Shown: one piece after another, positions 38,608 through 45,424 of the stretch
Layout: the number at the start of each line of letters is the position of its first letter
Numbering within the stretch: the first letter of the stretch is position 1
From: JAEULH01 sp963789785
Lineage (GTDB): Bacteria > Pseudomonadota > Alphaproteobacteria > Rhodospirillales > Defluviicoccaceae
Assembly (NCBI GenBank): GCA_963789785.1
Contig: CAWBNC010000017.1
Span: 1 to 64,000 of the forward strand
DNA: 64,000 bases
Direction: 5' to 3'
Notes under the pieces: model-generated
Databases searched by the model: none
Told to the model about the DNA's origin: nothing
What the model saw: the letters and a program-made list of their open reading frames with translations, nothing else
Position numbers and translations under genes: made by a program

Positions 38608-39262
38608 TCGATCCCCCGCGCAACAGCCGTGTGAAGCAGATTCCGGTTCCTGCCGACTCGTTGGCCACCTGTTTTTGCGCTGTGGTCGGCATCCCGGTCC
38701 GGCGGAACGCTCACATGCAAGCCGTCTTCGTCGCTGAGCGACTTCTCCCGCGCAGGATCAATCCGCCTTCCTTCCCCAAATGAAGCACGACGCATTCGGG
38801 CCCAGGACGCCAAATTGCGATCAATCGATGACATTTTAATGACCCCGAACGCGGGCAAGTTGCGCCTCACGGATGGCGGTCGCAGCGTCATCCAAGCACT
38901 ACCAAGAATAAGTGGCATCAAAGATTATGAAAATCTCGCTCTTACGATCCGTTGATGTCGCAGCCCATTCACCATCGGATGATCAAGGAGCGGTCTATAC
39001 ATGACGAATAGCCTTATCATACTATAATAAAGGCGGGATATAATTATGGCCATATTGTGGCTATTTCCCGGCTTGCAAATCTAGCTTGATTCGTTGATGC
39101 AGATTATTAAACTATACGACGGTGTGGGTTAACACGGTTCTGCCGAGTGCGGCGGTCGACGGCGCGAATGCCACCAAAAACGGTCTGCATCGATGCGGCG
39201 GGGCTTGCGGGGAGCGGGCTCCTCCCGCGGGCCGGGTAGGGAACATCGGGAGGGAAAGCGCA
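38608..39262. other. AT-richer spacer after tRNA-Ala; no sure gene
   Basis: These 655 bases are less GC-rich than the surroundings, most clearly from 38810 to 39120. No conserved protein is seen. Two tiny frames have a ribosome-site-like sequence before them: an ATG at 39001 (MTNSLIIL, AAGGAG ten bases before) and an ATG at 39046 (MAILWLFPGLQI). TATAAT occurs at 39022-39027, but no matching -35 is evident. I see no copy of the tRNA 3' end in this spacer, so an integration site is not shown. Confidence 0.4.
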
Positions 39263-39424
39263 ATGAACGCACCTTCACGTCAAGACACACGCTTAAGGCC
39301 GGCGCAGCATGATTGCTGCGACGGTGACAAACATCCGGCGGTTCTCGTCTGGCCGACCGCGATGACGCTGAGTTGGATTGTCGTCGGACTGATCGGTTGG
39401 GTCGTGGTCGCGCTCGTTACCTGA
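39263..39424 (+). CDS. Small single-TM membrane protein, unknown
   Basis: This 53-residue frame has an ATG seven or eight bases after a strong GGGAGGG. The N-terminal half is polar with a Cys/His cluster (HDCCDGDKH). The C-terminal half is one membrane helix (MTLSWIVVGLIGWVVVALV) that ends the protein. No family is recognised. The good ribosome site and the clear helix argue for a real gene. The upstream in-frame extension to 39122 is not supported. Confidence 0.5.
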   Translation: MNAPSRQDTRLRPAQHDCCDGDKHPAVLVWPTAMTLSWIVVGLIGWVVVALVT

Positions 39425-39522
39425 GCTGACGAGGGCGATACCGCAGGCTGCACAACCTTTTCACGCTCCTCGGGGTGCGAACCCGTGCGCTTTGCAGCCC
39501 GCCTTGGGCTGTCGGTAAGCCA

Positions 39523-39551
39523 TTGACGTTGGCTAGCATCCGCCCATATTT
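39523..39551 (+). promoter_or_regulatory. Heat-shock (RpoH-type) promoter for hsp20
   Basis: TTGACG at 39523-39528 is followed after 14 bases by CCCATATTT at 39543-39551. This matches the RpoH pattern TTGAAA - 13/14 - CCCATAT well at the -10. It lies about 93 bases before the GTG of the small heat-shock gene, leaving a leader of roughly 85 bases. No experimental start site is available. Confidence 0.6.
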
Positions 39552-39616
39552 GGCAAAGTAGTAGATAGAACTCGCCGAATTCGGCCTGATGCCTTTTGCG
39601 AGGGTCCGGCCGCCTG

Positions 39617-39640
39617 CTTTCTCGCTTTTTTAGGAGAAAG
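39617..39640 (+). promoter_or_regulatory. Candidate RNA thermometer hairpin covering the hsp20 ribosome binding site
   Basis: CTTTCTC at 39617-39623 can pair with GAGAAAG at 39634-39640 around a U-rich ten-base loop. The stem includes part of the Shine-Dalgarno sequence AGGAGAAAG (39632-39640), which sits seven bases before the GTG start. A-U-rich pairing of the ribosome site in a heat-shock leader is the logic of ROSE and fourU thermometers. A further perfect palindrome, GCCGAATTCGGC at 39574-39585, lies upstream in the same leader. The exact ROSE consensus is not met. Confidence 0.45.
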
Positions 39641-39643
39641 GCC

Positions 39644-40126
39644 GTGTCGGGCTCAACACTATACGCCGACCCTTTGACGCCTGCTCTGGACCCCATTGCA
39701 GATCTGATTTCGGAACTCGTCGCACATACGGCGCGCGGTTATCCACCTTACGACATAACCCAGATCGCCGCCGACCGACTGCGGATAACCCTGGCGGTGG
39801 CCGGCTTTACCGTCGATGACCTGAGCGTATCCGTCGTCGGGCGACGAGTAATGGTTCGCGGACGTCGTCCAGCTGCTGCGACCAGCGAGCATGCGATCCT
39901 TCTCCACCGGGGCATTGCGTTGCGCCAATTTCAACGTAGCTTCGCCCTTGCCGACGCCGTCGAGGTTTCGGGCGCCGCCCTGGACCGCGGTCTGCTGAGC
40001 GTTGATCTGAAGGTGAAGGCGGCGCAGGCTCCAGTGCGTGTCACCGTCACGGAGTTTGAGGGGACGGAACACGGTTGCGCGCACCATGCCGCACGTCGGC
40101 TTGGAGCGACGATGGAGGGAAAGTGA
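39644..40126 (+). CDS. Hsp20 family small heat-shock protein
   Basis: The GTG at 39644 follows AGGAG by seven bases and gives a 160-residue protein. The alpha-crystallin domain begins at PPYDITQIAADRLRITLAVAGF and has VVGRRVMVRGRR, HRGIALRQFQRSFALAD and the ending ALDRGLLSVDLKV. It should form oligomers that hold unfolding proteins in the cytoplasm. Two bases separate it from the DUF1150 gene, its standard partner in alphaproteobacteria. Heat-shock promoter and leader hairpin upstream. Confidence 0.88.
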   Translation: MSGSTLYADPLTPALDPIADLISELVAHTARGYPPYDITQIAADRLRITLAVAGFTVDDLSVSVVGRRVMVRGRRPAAATSEHAILLHRGIALRQFQRSFALADAVEVSGAALDRGLLSVDLKVKAAQAPVRVTVTEFEGTEHGCAHHAARRLGATMEGK

Positions 40127-40128
40127 CG

Positions 40129-40371
40129 ATGAACAGCGACACCACGACCAGGACAGCCTGGAACATCGACCTTCGCGACATCGAGCCAGCGGCGTTCGCC
40201 GCGCTTGGCAACGACGTGATCGCGTACCTGAAGCCGGTTGTCGCTGACAACAAGCCGGGGCTTGAGGTTCACGCCGCCGACGGGCGTACGCTCGCACTCA
40301 TCCACGATACGCTTGATGTCGCCATGGCCATCATCCGCCAGAACGATCTGGAGCCCGTCGCCCTGCACTAG
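40129..40371 (+). CDS. DUF1150 family protein
   Basis: The 80-residue protein starts MNSDTTTRTAWNIDLRD after GGAGGG and contains FAALGNDVIAYLKPV, VHAADGRTLALI and AMAIIRQNDLEPVALH, the pattern of DUF1150. The function is unknown; its constant place after hsp20 suggests a role in the same stress response. The TAG stop overlaps the edge of the inserted IS element: TA is the target duplication and G the first base of the inverted repeat. Confidence 0.82.
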   Translation: MNSDTTTRTAWNIDLRDIEPAAFAALGNDVIAYLKPVVADNKPGLEVHAADGRTLALIHDTLDVAMAIIRQNDLEPVALH

Positions 40372-40382
40372 GGCCTGTTGAG
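40371..40382. repeat. IS left terminal inverted repeat
   Basis: GGGCCTGTTGAG; its exact reverse complement is at 41040-41051. It directly follows the TA at 40369-40370. Confidence 0.85.
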
Positions 40383-40384
40383 TT

Positions 40385-40996
40385 TCATCGTGAGTTTATG
40401 ACTGCAGCGGCGAGATGGACGATTGCGGCGAAGCTTGTGTCGGTTTTGTCGGCGCGCATCGAGATCGGCGATGATGGCGTTGCTGTCGAAGGCCTTGTCG
40501 GCGATCAGCGCGCCGAAAGGGACGCCGTCGATGAGCGGCGGCACGCCGACGGTATCGAAGCGGTGGCCGGGCAGCAGCACGAAGCGCACGAGATTGCCGA
40601 GCGCGTCGGTGAGCGCAAGGATTTTGGTGGTCATGCCGCCCTTGGAGCGGCCTATGGCCTGGCTCTGAGTCCCCCTTTTGCGCCCTGTCCGTGGCGGTGG
40701 ACCTTGACGATGGTGGCGTCGACCATGGCGTATTCCATGTCCGGCTCGTCCGAGCGGCCTCGAAAAGCCGAACGAAAACATCGGCTTTGACCCAGTCCCG
40801 GAATCGCTTGAAGACGGTATTCCAGTTCCCGAACGGCCGGCAGGTCACGCCACGGACTGCCCGTGCGCACGATCCACAGCACCGCCTCGACGAACCGCCG
40901 GTTGTCGCTGCCGCTGCGTCCGGGGTCCGTCGGTTTGCCCAGACAATGCGGTTCCATCTTCGCCCATTGGGCGTCAGTCAGAACAAATCGTTCCAT
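40385..40996 (-). pseudogene. IS427-group transposase remnant (frame breaks and internal deletion)
   Basis: Reading from 40996: the N-terminal domain MERFVLTDAQWAKME and VEAVLWIVRTGSPWRDLPA; then, after a frame break near 40830, FGNWNTVFKRFRDWVKADVF; after another near 40755, DEPDMEYAMVDATIVKVHRHGQGAKGG with the first catalytic Asp. After the -1 slip site come GRSKGGMTTKILALTD and IADKAFDSNAIIADLDAR with the second Asp. The sequence then jumps to the natural C-terminus (DKTDTSFAA ... AAAVINSR, stop at 40385-40387). The middle part with the catalytic Glu is missing. The join lies in ATGCGCGC (minus strand), fitting deletion between short repeats. Confidence 0.8.
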
Positions 40997-41039
40997 CCAA
41001 AGCTTGAATCACAATCAAGCCCAAGATGGAATCCTAAAT

Positions 41040-41051
41040 CTCAACAGGCCC
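41040..41051. repeat. IS right terminal inverted repeat
   Basis: CTCAACAGGCCC, the exact reverse complement of 40371-40382, followed by the duplicated TA at 41052-41053. Confidence 0.85.
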
Positions 41052-41054
41052 TAG

Positions 41055-41642
41055 TTAGCGATCCATCTCGTTTTCGAGAGCGGTCTCGATGCGGCGGTCC
41101 GGCACGACCCAGATGATCGCGACGACGACATAGATCACGCACGCCGCCCAGGGGAGGACGAACGCCACCAGCACCGCCATAGCGCAGAACACCGGTGAGA
41201 ACCGGCCTTTCCAGTCGCCCTGCATGGCCGGGCGCACCGGCGAATTGGCGGGGCTCTGGCGCAGAACGCGGGATTGGAGAATGGCATAGGCGATCGCGGC
41301 CATGAAAAGCACGACGCCGTACAAGGCGACCGGCAGGGACGCCAGGCGGTTCTCGCCCAGCCAGCCGGTGGTGAAGGGGATCAGCGAAAGCCAGAACAGC
41401 AGATGCAGGTTTGCCCACAGCAAGGGGCCGTCGACGCGCTTGCAGGCATGCATGAGGTGATGGTGGTTGTTCCAGTAGATGCCGACATACATGAAGCTCA
41501 GGACATAGCTCAGAAACACCGGCAGGACCGGCTCCAGTGCGGCGAGGTCAACCTCCTCGGGCACCTTTAGCTCAAGTACCATGATGGTAATGATGATTGC
41601 GAGCACGCCGTCGCTGAACCCTGCGATCCGTCCAGTCGTCAT
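41055..41642 (-). CDS. TMEM175 family potassium channel-like protein (DUF1211)
   Basis: The 195-residue membrane protein starts MTTGRIAGFSDGVLAIIITIMVLELKVP. The RxxxFSD motif in helix 1 is the signature of TMEM175 channels. Further helices include VFLSYVLSFMYVGIYWNNHHHLM, PLLWANLHLLFWLSLIPFTTGW and a last helix near VLPWAACVIYVVVAIIWVV. Bacterial members conduct K+ with low selectivity. The ATG at 41642 is the first that starts the fold. It is 32 bases downstream of pheA on the same strand. Confidence 0.82.
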   Translation of the reverse strand: MTTGRIAGFSDGVLAIIITIMVLELKVPEEVDLAALEPVLPVFLSYVLSFMYVGIYWNNHHHLMHACKRVDGPLLWANLHLLFWLSLIPFTTGWLGENRLASLPVALYGVVLFMAAIAYAILQSRVLRQSPANSPVRPAMQGDWKGRFSPVFCAMAVLVAFVLPWAACVIYVVVAIIWVVPDRRIETALENEMDR

Positions 41643-41674
41643 CCGATCCGCTCTGCCTGTTGCCTCGGTCCGCC

Positions 41675-42577
41675 TTAGTATTTGTCGTCGTCGTGGCGTT
41701 CGAGGCGGTAGGGGTGCTGCGGGTAAACGCCGAGGATGCGGACCTCGCGGGAGAAGAAATCGAGCTCTTCGAGGGCGAGGCTGACGTTGTGGTGCTCGGG
41801 GTGGCCTTCGACCTCTGAATAGAACTGGGCGGCGTTGAAGCGGCCGCCGACGAGATAGCTCTCCAGCTTGGTCATGTTGACGCCGTTGGTGGCGAAGCCG
41901 CCCAGCGCCTTGTAGAGCGCGGCGGGGACGTTGCGGATGCGGAAGACGAAGCTGGTCATGGTCGGTCCCGACTTCGGATGGGGCACGACCGGCTCGTGGG
42001 CCATGATCAGAAACCGGGTGGTGTTGTGCTCCGCGTCCTCGATGTTGGCGCGCAGGCTGACCAGGCCGTAGATGTCGCCGGCGAGCTCCGAGGCGATGAC
42101 CGCCTGGGTCCGGTCGCCGCTGGCGGCGATCTCGGCGGCGGCGCCGGCGGTATCGACCCGGACCACGGCTTCGAGGCCGAGTTCGCCGATCAGCCGGCGG
42201 CACTGGTTCAGCGCATGGATGTGGCTGTGGATGTGGGTGAGGTCGGCGATGCGGGCGCCGCCTACGGCGAGCAGGTGGTGGTTGATCCGCTGGTAGTGCT
42301 CGCCGATGATGTGCAGGCCGGAGTTCGGCAGAAGATGGTGGATGTCGGCGACCCGGCCGGCGACCGAGTTCTCGATCGGGATCATGGCCAGCCCGGCGCG
42401 GCCGTCGCGCACGGCCGCGAAGGCGTCCTCGAACGAGCGGCAGGGCAGGGTTTTCAGCTCCGGACGCGACGTGCGGCAGGCGAGGTCGGAATAGGCGCCG
42501 GGCGCGCCTTGGAAGGCGATGATCCGGCCCGCGGCGGCGGCGCCGTCCGTCGTGGCCGCGGTCGTTCCGCCGCTCAT
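41675..42577 (-). CDS. pheA: Prephenate dehydratase
   Basis: The 300-residue monofunctional enzyme makes phenylpyruvate for phenylalanine. The catalytic domain has IAFQGAPGAYSDLA, IPIENSVAGRV, and the Thr-Arg-Phe motif in NTTRFLIMA. The C-terminal ACT domain has LYKALGGFATNGVNMTKLESYL, the phenylalanine-binding GALxxxL and ESRP-like region. There is no chorismate mutase domain. Its ATG overlaps the kdsB stop (ATGA). Confidence 0.93.
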   Translation of the reverse strand: MSGGTTAATTDGAAAAGRIIAFQGAPGAYSDLACRTSRPELKTLPCRSFEDAFAAVRDGRAGLAMIPIENSVAGRVADIHHLLPNSGLHIIGEHYQRINHHLLAVGGARIADLTHIHSHIHALNQCRRLIGELGLEAVVRVDTAGAAAEIAASGDRTQAVIASELAGDIYGLVSLRANIEDAEHNTTRFLIMAHEPVVPHPKSGPTMTSFVFRIRNVPAALYKALGGFATNGVNMTKLESYLVGGRFNAAQFYSEVEGHPEHHNVSLALEELDFFSREVRILGVYPQHPYRLERHDDDKY

Positions 42578-43330
42578 TGCCGCCTCATCCCCGTCAGGAT
42601 AGCCCGGGCGCGTTGGAGATCGGCCGGGGTGTCGACGCCGAACGGAACGGTATCGACCACCGTCGCGTCAATCCGCATGCCGTTTTCGAGGGCGCGGAGC
42701 TGTTCGAGGCGCTCGCGCTGCTCGATCGGCCCGGGCGGCAGGGCGACGAACCGGGCGAGCGCCGCGCGCCGGTAGGCGTAGATGCCGATGTGGTGGAAGC
42801 AGGGACCCTCGCCCCACGGAACGGGCGCGCGGCTGAAATAGATAGCGCGACCCGTCTCGGCGCCAGGGGCGAGCGATAAGGCCACCTTGACCACGTTCGG
42901 GTCTTCGCGTTCGTCGCGCCTCACTGATCGGCGCGACCAGCGTTCCCATTTCGACCGCGGAATCGGCGAAGGGGCGGAGCGCGGCTCGGATCACCGCCGG
43001 GTCGATGGTCGGCAAATCGCCCTGAAGATTGATCACCGCGTCGCAGTCCCCGTCGGGATCGACCTGCGCCAGCGCTTCGAAGATTCGGTCGGAGCCGGAC
43101 GGGTGATCGGGCCGGGTCATGACCGCCCGTCCCCCGGCGGCGGTAACGGCGGCAGCGATTTCGGCCTCGGCGCAGGCGACCACCACCGGGCCGATGTCGG
43201 CCTCGCTCGCCCGCCGCCAGACGTGGACGATCATCGCGTCTCCAGCGATATCCGCCAGCGGCTTGCCCGGCAGCCGGGTCGAGGCCATCCGTGCCGGGAT
43301 CAGGACGATGGGTCTGGTCGTGCCGATCAT
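42574..43330 (-). CDS. kdsB: CMP-KDO synthetase (one frameshift)
   Basis: The N-terminal part PIVLIPARMASTRLPGKPLADI, the segment MTRPDHPSGSDRIFEA and VINLQGDLPTIDP are diagnostic for KdsB, which activates KDO for lipopolysaccharide. The frame breaks after GTLVAPISEA. Removing one base near 42917 joins DEREDPNVVKVALS and HHIGIYAYRRAALARF, and gives 251 residues, the usual length. I use the ATG at 43330; an in-frame ATG at 43348 is possible. Coupled to pheA by ATGA. Confidence 0.9.
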
Positions 43331-43473
43331 GGTTGCGGCAAATAGCATAAGCTGTGTGCGTTGCAACAGATTTGACCAGCCGGGAATTGCAACGGCCGCC
43401 GCCTTGGCGCTACATTCGCGCCGGGCCGCTCGGTTGGGGATAGGTGGTCGTCGGACACGGGACATAAAACAAG

Positions 43474-44549
43474 ATGCACTTCTCCTTGCTGGAAAAATTG
43501 GGCGCTGCCGCTCTGATCTGCGCCTGGCTGCTGTTCGGTGTGAACTTTCTCGGCAATTCGCTCGTCCACGTCGAAGAACACGTCTCGCAATTGCCGGGCG
43601 CCGAAGCGCCAGAGGGCGGCGCGGCCAAGGCGTCCGCCGAGCCCGCGAAGCCGCAAGCCGATTTCGCGACGCTGCTTGCCTCGGCCGATGCCGGTGCCGG
43701 CGAGAAAATTTTCGCCAAGTGCAAGGCGTGTCATGCCATCGATCCCGCGGGCGGCAACAAGGTGGGGCCCAACCTGCACAACGTCGTCGGCCGTCCGGTC
43801 GGCAGCCACGAGGGATTCTCCTACTCCGAGGTTCTGAAGGGCAAGGGCGGGGAGTGGAGCTACGACCACCTCAACCATTTTCTGGAAAATCCCAAAGCGT
43901 ACGCGCCGGGAACGAAGATGAGCTTCGCCGGCCTGAGCAAGGCCGAGGACCGCGCCGAGGTGATCGCCTACCTGCGCGCGAACACCGAGTCCCCGCCGCC
44001 GTTGCCCGAGCCGACGGCGAAGGCCGAAGAGCCGGCGCCGGCGGCGGCGGCCGAGGAAAAGGCGCCGCCGGCGGAGGAGAAGGGCGCCGGTGAGCCCGCG
44101 CCAGGCAAGCAGGCTGCGCAGCTGAAGGCCCGGCGGGCGCGCCTGCAGCCGCCGCGGCGGCGGGTGGCGCGGGTGCTGCCGCGGCGGGCGCCGCGGGGGC
44201 TGACAAGATGATCGCCGCGGCCGATCCCGCCGAGGGCGAGAAGGTATTCCGCAAGTGCCAGGCCTGCCACAACGCCGAGAAGGACGGGCCCAACAAGGTC
44301 GGTCCGCATCTCTACAATGTCGTCGGCCGGCAGAAGGCCTCGGTCGCCGACTTCAACTATTCGTCGGCGCTCAAGGGGTTGTCCGGCGAGTGGACCGACG
44401 ATGATCTTTTCAAGTATCTTGAGAACCCCAAAGCGTACGCACCGGGGACCAAGATGACCTTCGCCGGGCTGAGCAAGCCGGAGGATCGCGCAGCGGTTAT
44501 CGCGTACCTGCGCACCCATAGCGACAATCCGCCGCCGCTGCAGCAATGA
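43474..44549 (+). CDS. Membrane-anchored di-heme cytochrome c (one frame break in the linker)
   Basis: The N-terminal helix (MHFSLLEKLGAAALICAWLLFGVNFLG) acts as an uncleaved anchor. The first class I cytochrome domain has CKACH and axial Met in GTKMSFAGL. Then comes a Glu/Ala/Pro linker and a second domain with CQACH and GTKMTFAGL. The two domains are alike and both resemble cytochrome c2/cy. They are in different frames, joined through an Ala/Gly-rich stretch if one base is added or two removed between 44111 and 44133. The corrected protein is about 358 residues. An electron carrier facing the periplasm between the bc1 complex and an oxidase is likely. The last gene base overlaps hisN by ATGA. 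Confidence 0.82.
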
Positions 44550-45328
44550 GCGTGGACGAAGCCTTCGCTGTTGCCGCCGTCGCCGCCGAACGCATGGCCG
44601 ACGCGGTGCGGCCGATCGTGCTGAGCTACTATCGCGGAACGATACCCACCGAGGTCAAGGCCGACCGGACCCCGGTTACCGCTGCCGATCGCGAGGCCGA
44701 AACGCGCATGCGCGAGATGATCGAGGAGTCGTTTCCAACCCACGGCATTCTTGGCGAGGAGCACGGCGCGGTCCGCCTGGACGCCGAATACGTCTGGGTT
44801 CTCGATCCGATCGACGGTACCAAGTCGTTTATCACCGGCAAGCCGCTGTTCGGCACCCTGATCGCGCTGGTCCACCGCGGCCGGCCCGTGGTCGGCGTGA
44901 TCGACATGCCGGCACTGGCCGAACGCTGGGTCGGGATCGAGGGCGGACCCACCACCATCAACGGTCGCGTGACGACGACCCGGCCCTGCCCGACGCTGGA
45001 CGGCGGCTGGCTGTACGCGACCAGCCCGGAGATGTTCATCGGCGCGGACGCCGCCGCGTTCGAACGGTTGCGGCTGGAGTGCCGCGGCGCGATCTACGGC
45101 GCTGACTGCTACGCCTACGGCCTGCTCGCCAATGGAACCGTCGATCTGGTTTGCGAAGCCTCGACCCAGCCGTACGACTACTGCGCCCTGGTGCCGGTGG
45201 TTCAGGGTGCCGGCGGCTCCATCAGCGACTGGCGCGGAGAGCCGCTCGGGATTGAGTCCGACGGCCGGGTGCTCGCATGCGGAGACGCCGCCGCCCATGC
45301 CGTCGCCCTTGCCGCGCTGGCCGCTTGA
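44546..45328 (+). CDS. hisN: Histidinol-phosphatase, inositol-monophosphatase family
   Basis: The 260-residue enzyme has the metal-binding EEHGA, VLDPIDGTKSF and, near the C-terminus, QPYDYCALVPVVQGAGG motifs. KSFITGKPLFGTLIAL is characteristic of HisN in alphaproteobacteria rather than of SuhB or CysQ. It hydrolyses histidinol phosphate in histidine synthesis. ATGA overlap with the cytochrome gene; the yej operon begins about 100 bases on, with no clear terminator between. Confidence 0.87.
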   Translation: MSVDEAFAVAAVAAERMADAVRPIVLSYYRGTIPTEVKADRTPVTAADREAETRMREMIEESFPTHGILGEEHGAVRLDAEYVWVLDPIDGTKSFITGKPLFGTLIALVHRGRPVVGVIDMPALAERWVGIEGGPTTINGRVTTTRPCPTLDGGWLYATSPEMFIGADAAAFERLRLECRGAIYGADCYAYGLLANGTVDLVCEASTQPYDYCALVPVVQGAGGSISDWRGEPLGIESDGRVLACGDAAAHAVALAALAA

Positions 45329-45424
45329 CCGCATCCTTGGCCGCTGAAACCTGCGCCCGCCCGCCCGCTCCGGGCGCCGGCCGGGGCGCTGGAAGAGGAG
45401 CGGCGGCAAGGGCTGCTGCGGGCG

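Larger units (their letters stand above)
40371..41051 (-). mobile_element. Internally deleted IS5/IS427-group insertion sequence
   Basis: The element is 681 bases long. It has 12-base perfect terminal inverted repeats (GGGCCTGTTGAG) and a TA duplication on both sides (40369-40370 and 41052-41053). Its transposase reads MERFVLTDAQWAKMEPHCLG and is of the IS427 group. It carries the A4G5 slip site (minus strand, 40671-40679) by which these elements fuse two frames. A piece is missing near 40452-40460, so it cannot move on its own. It sits between the stop codons of DUF1150 and the TMEM175-like gene, damaging neither. Confidence 0.85.

Noticed and set aside
38499..38921. Minus-strand 140-residue frame containing GSRTPDLRNAIAALSQLSYGP
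   Set aside because: This is the well-known false protein made by translating the opposite strand of a tRNA-Ala gene.
40385..40996. Active, complete insertion sequence
   Set aside because: The transposase lacks the part with the catalytic Glu and has further frame breaks.
38532..41051. Integrative island between tRNA-Ala and the IS element
   Set aside because: No integrase gene and no repeat of the tRNA end were found; only an IS and a composition shift are present.
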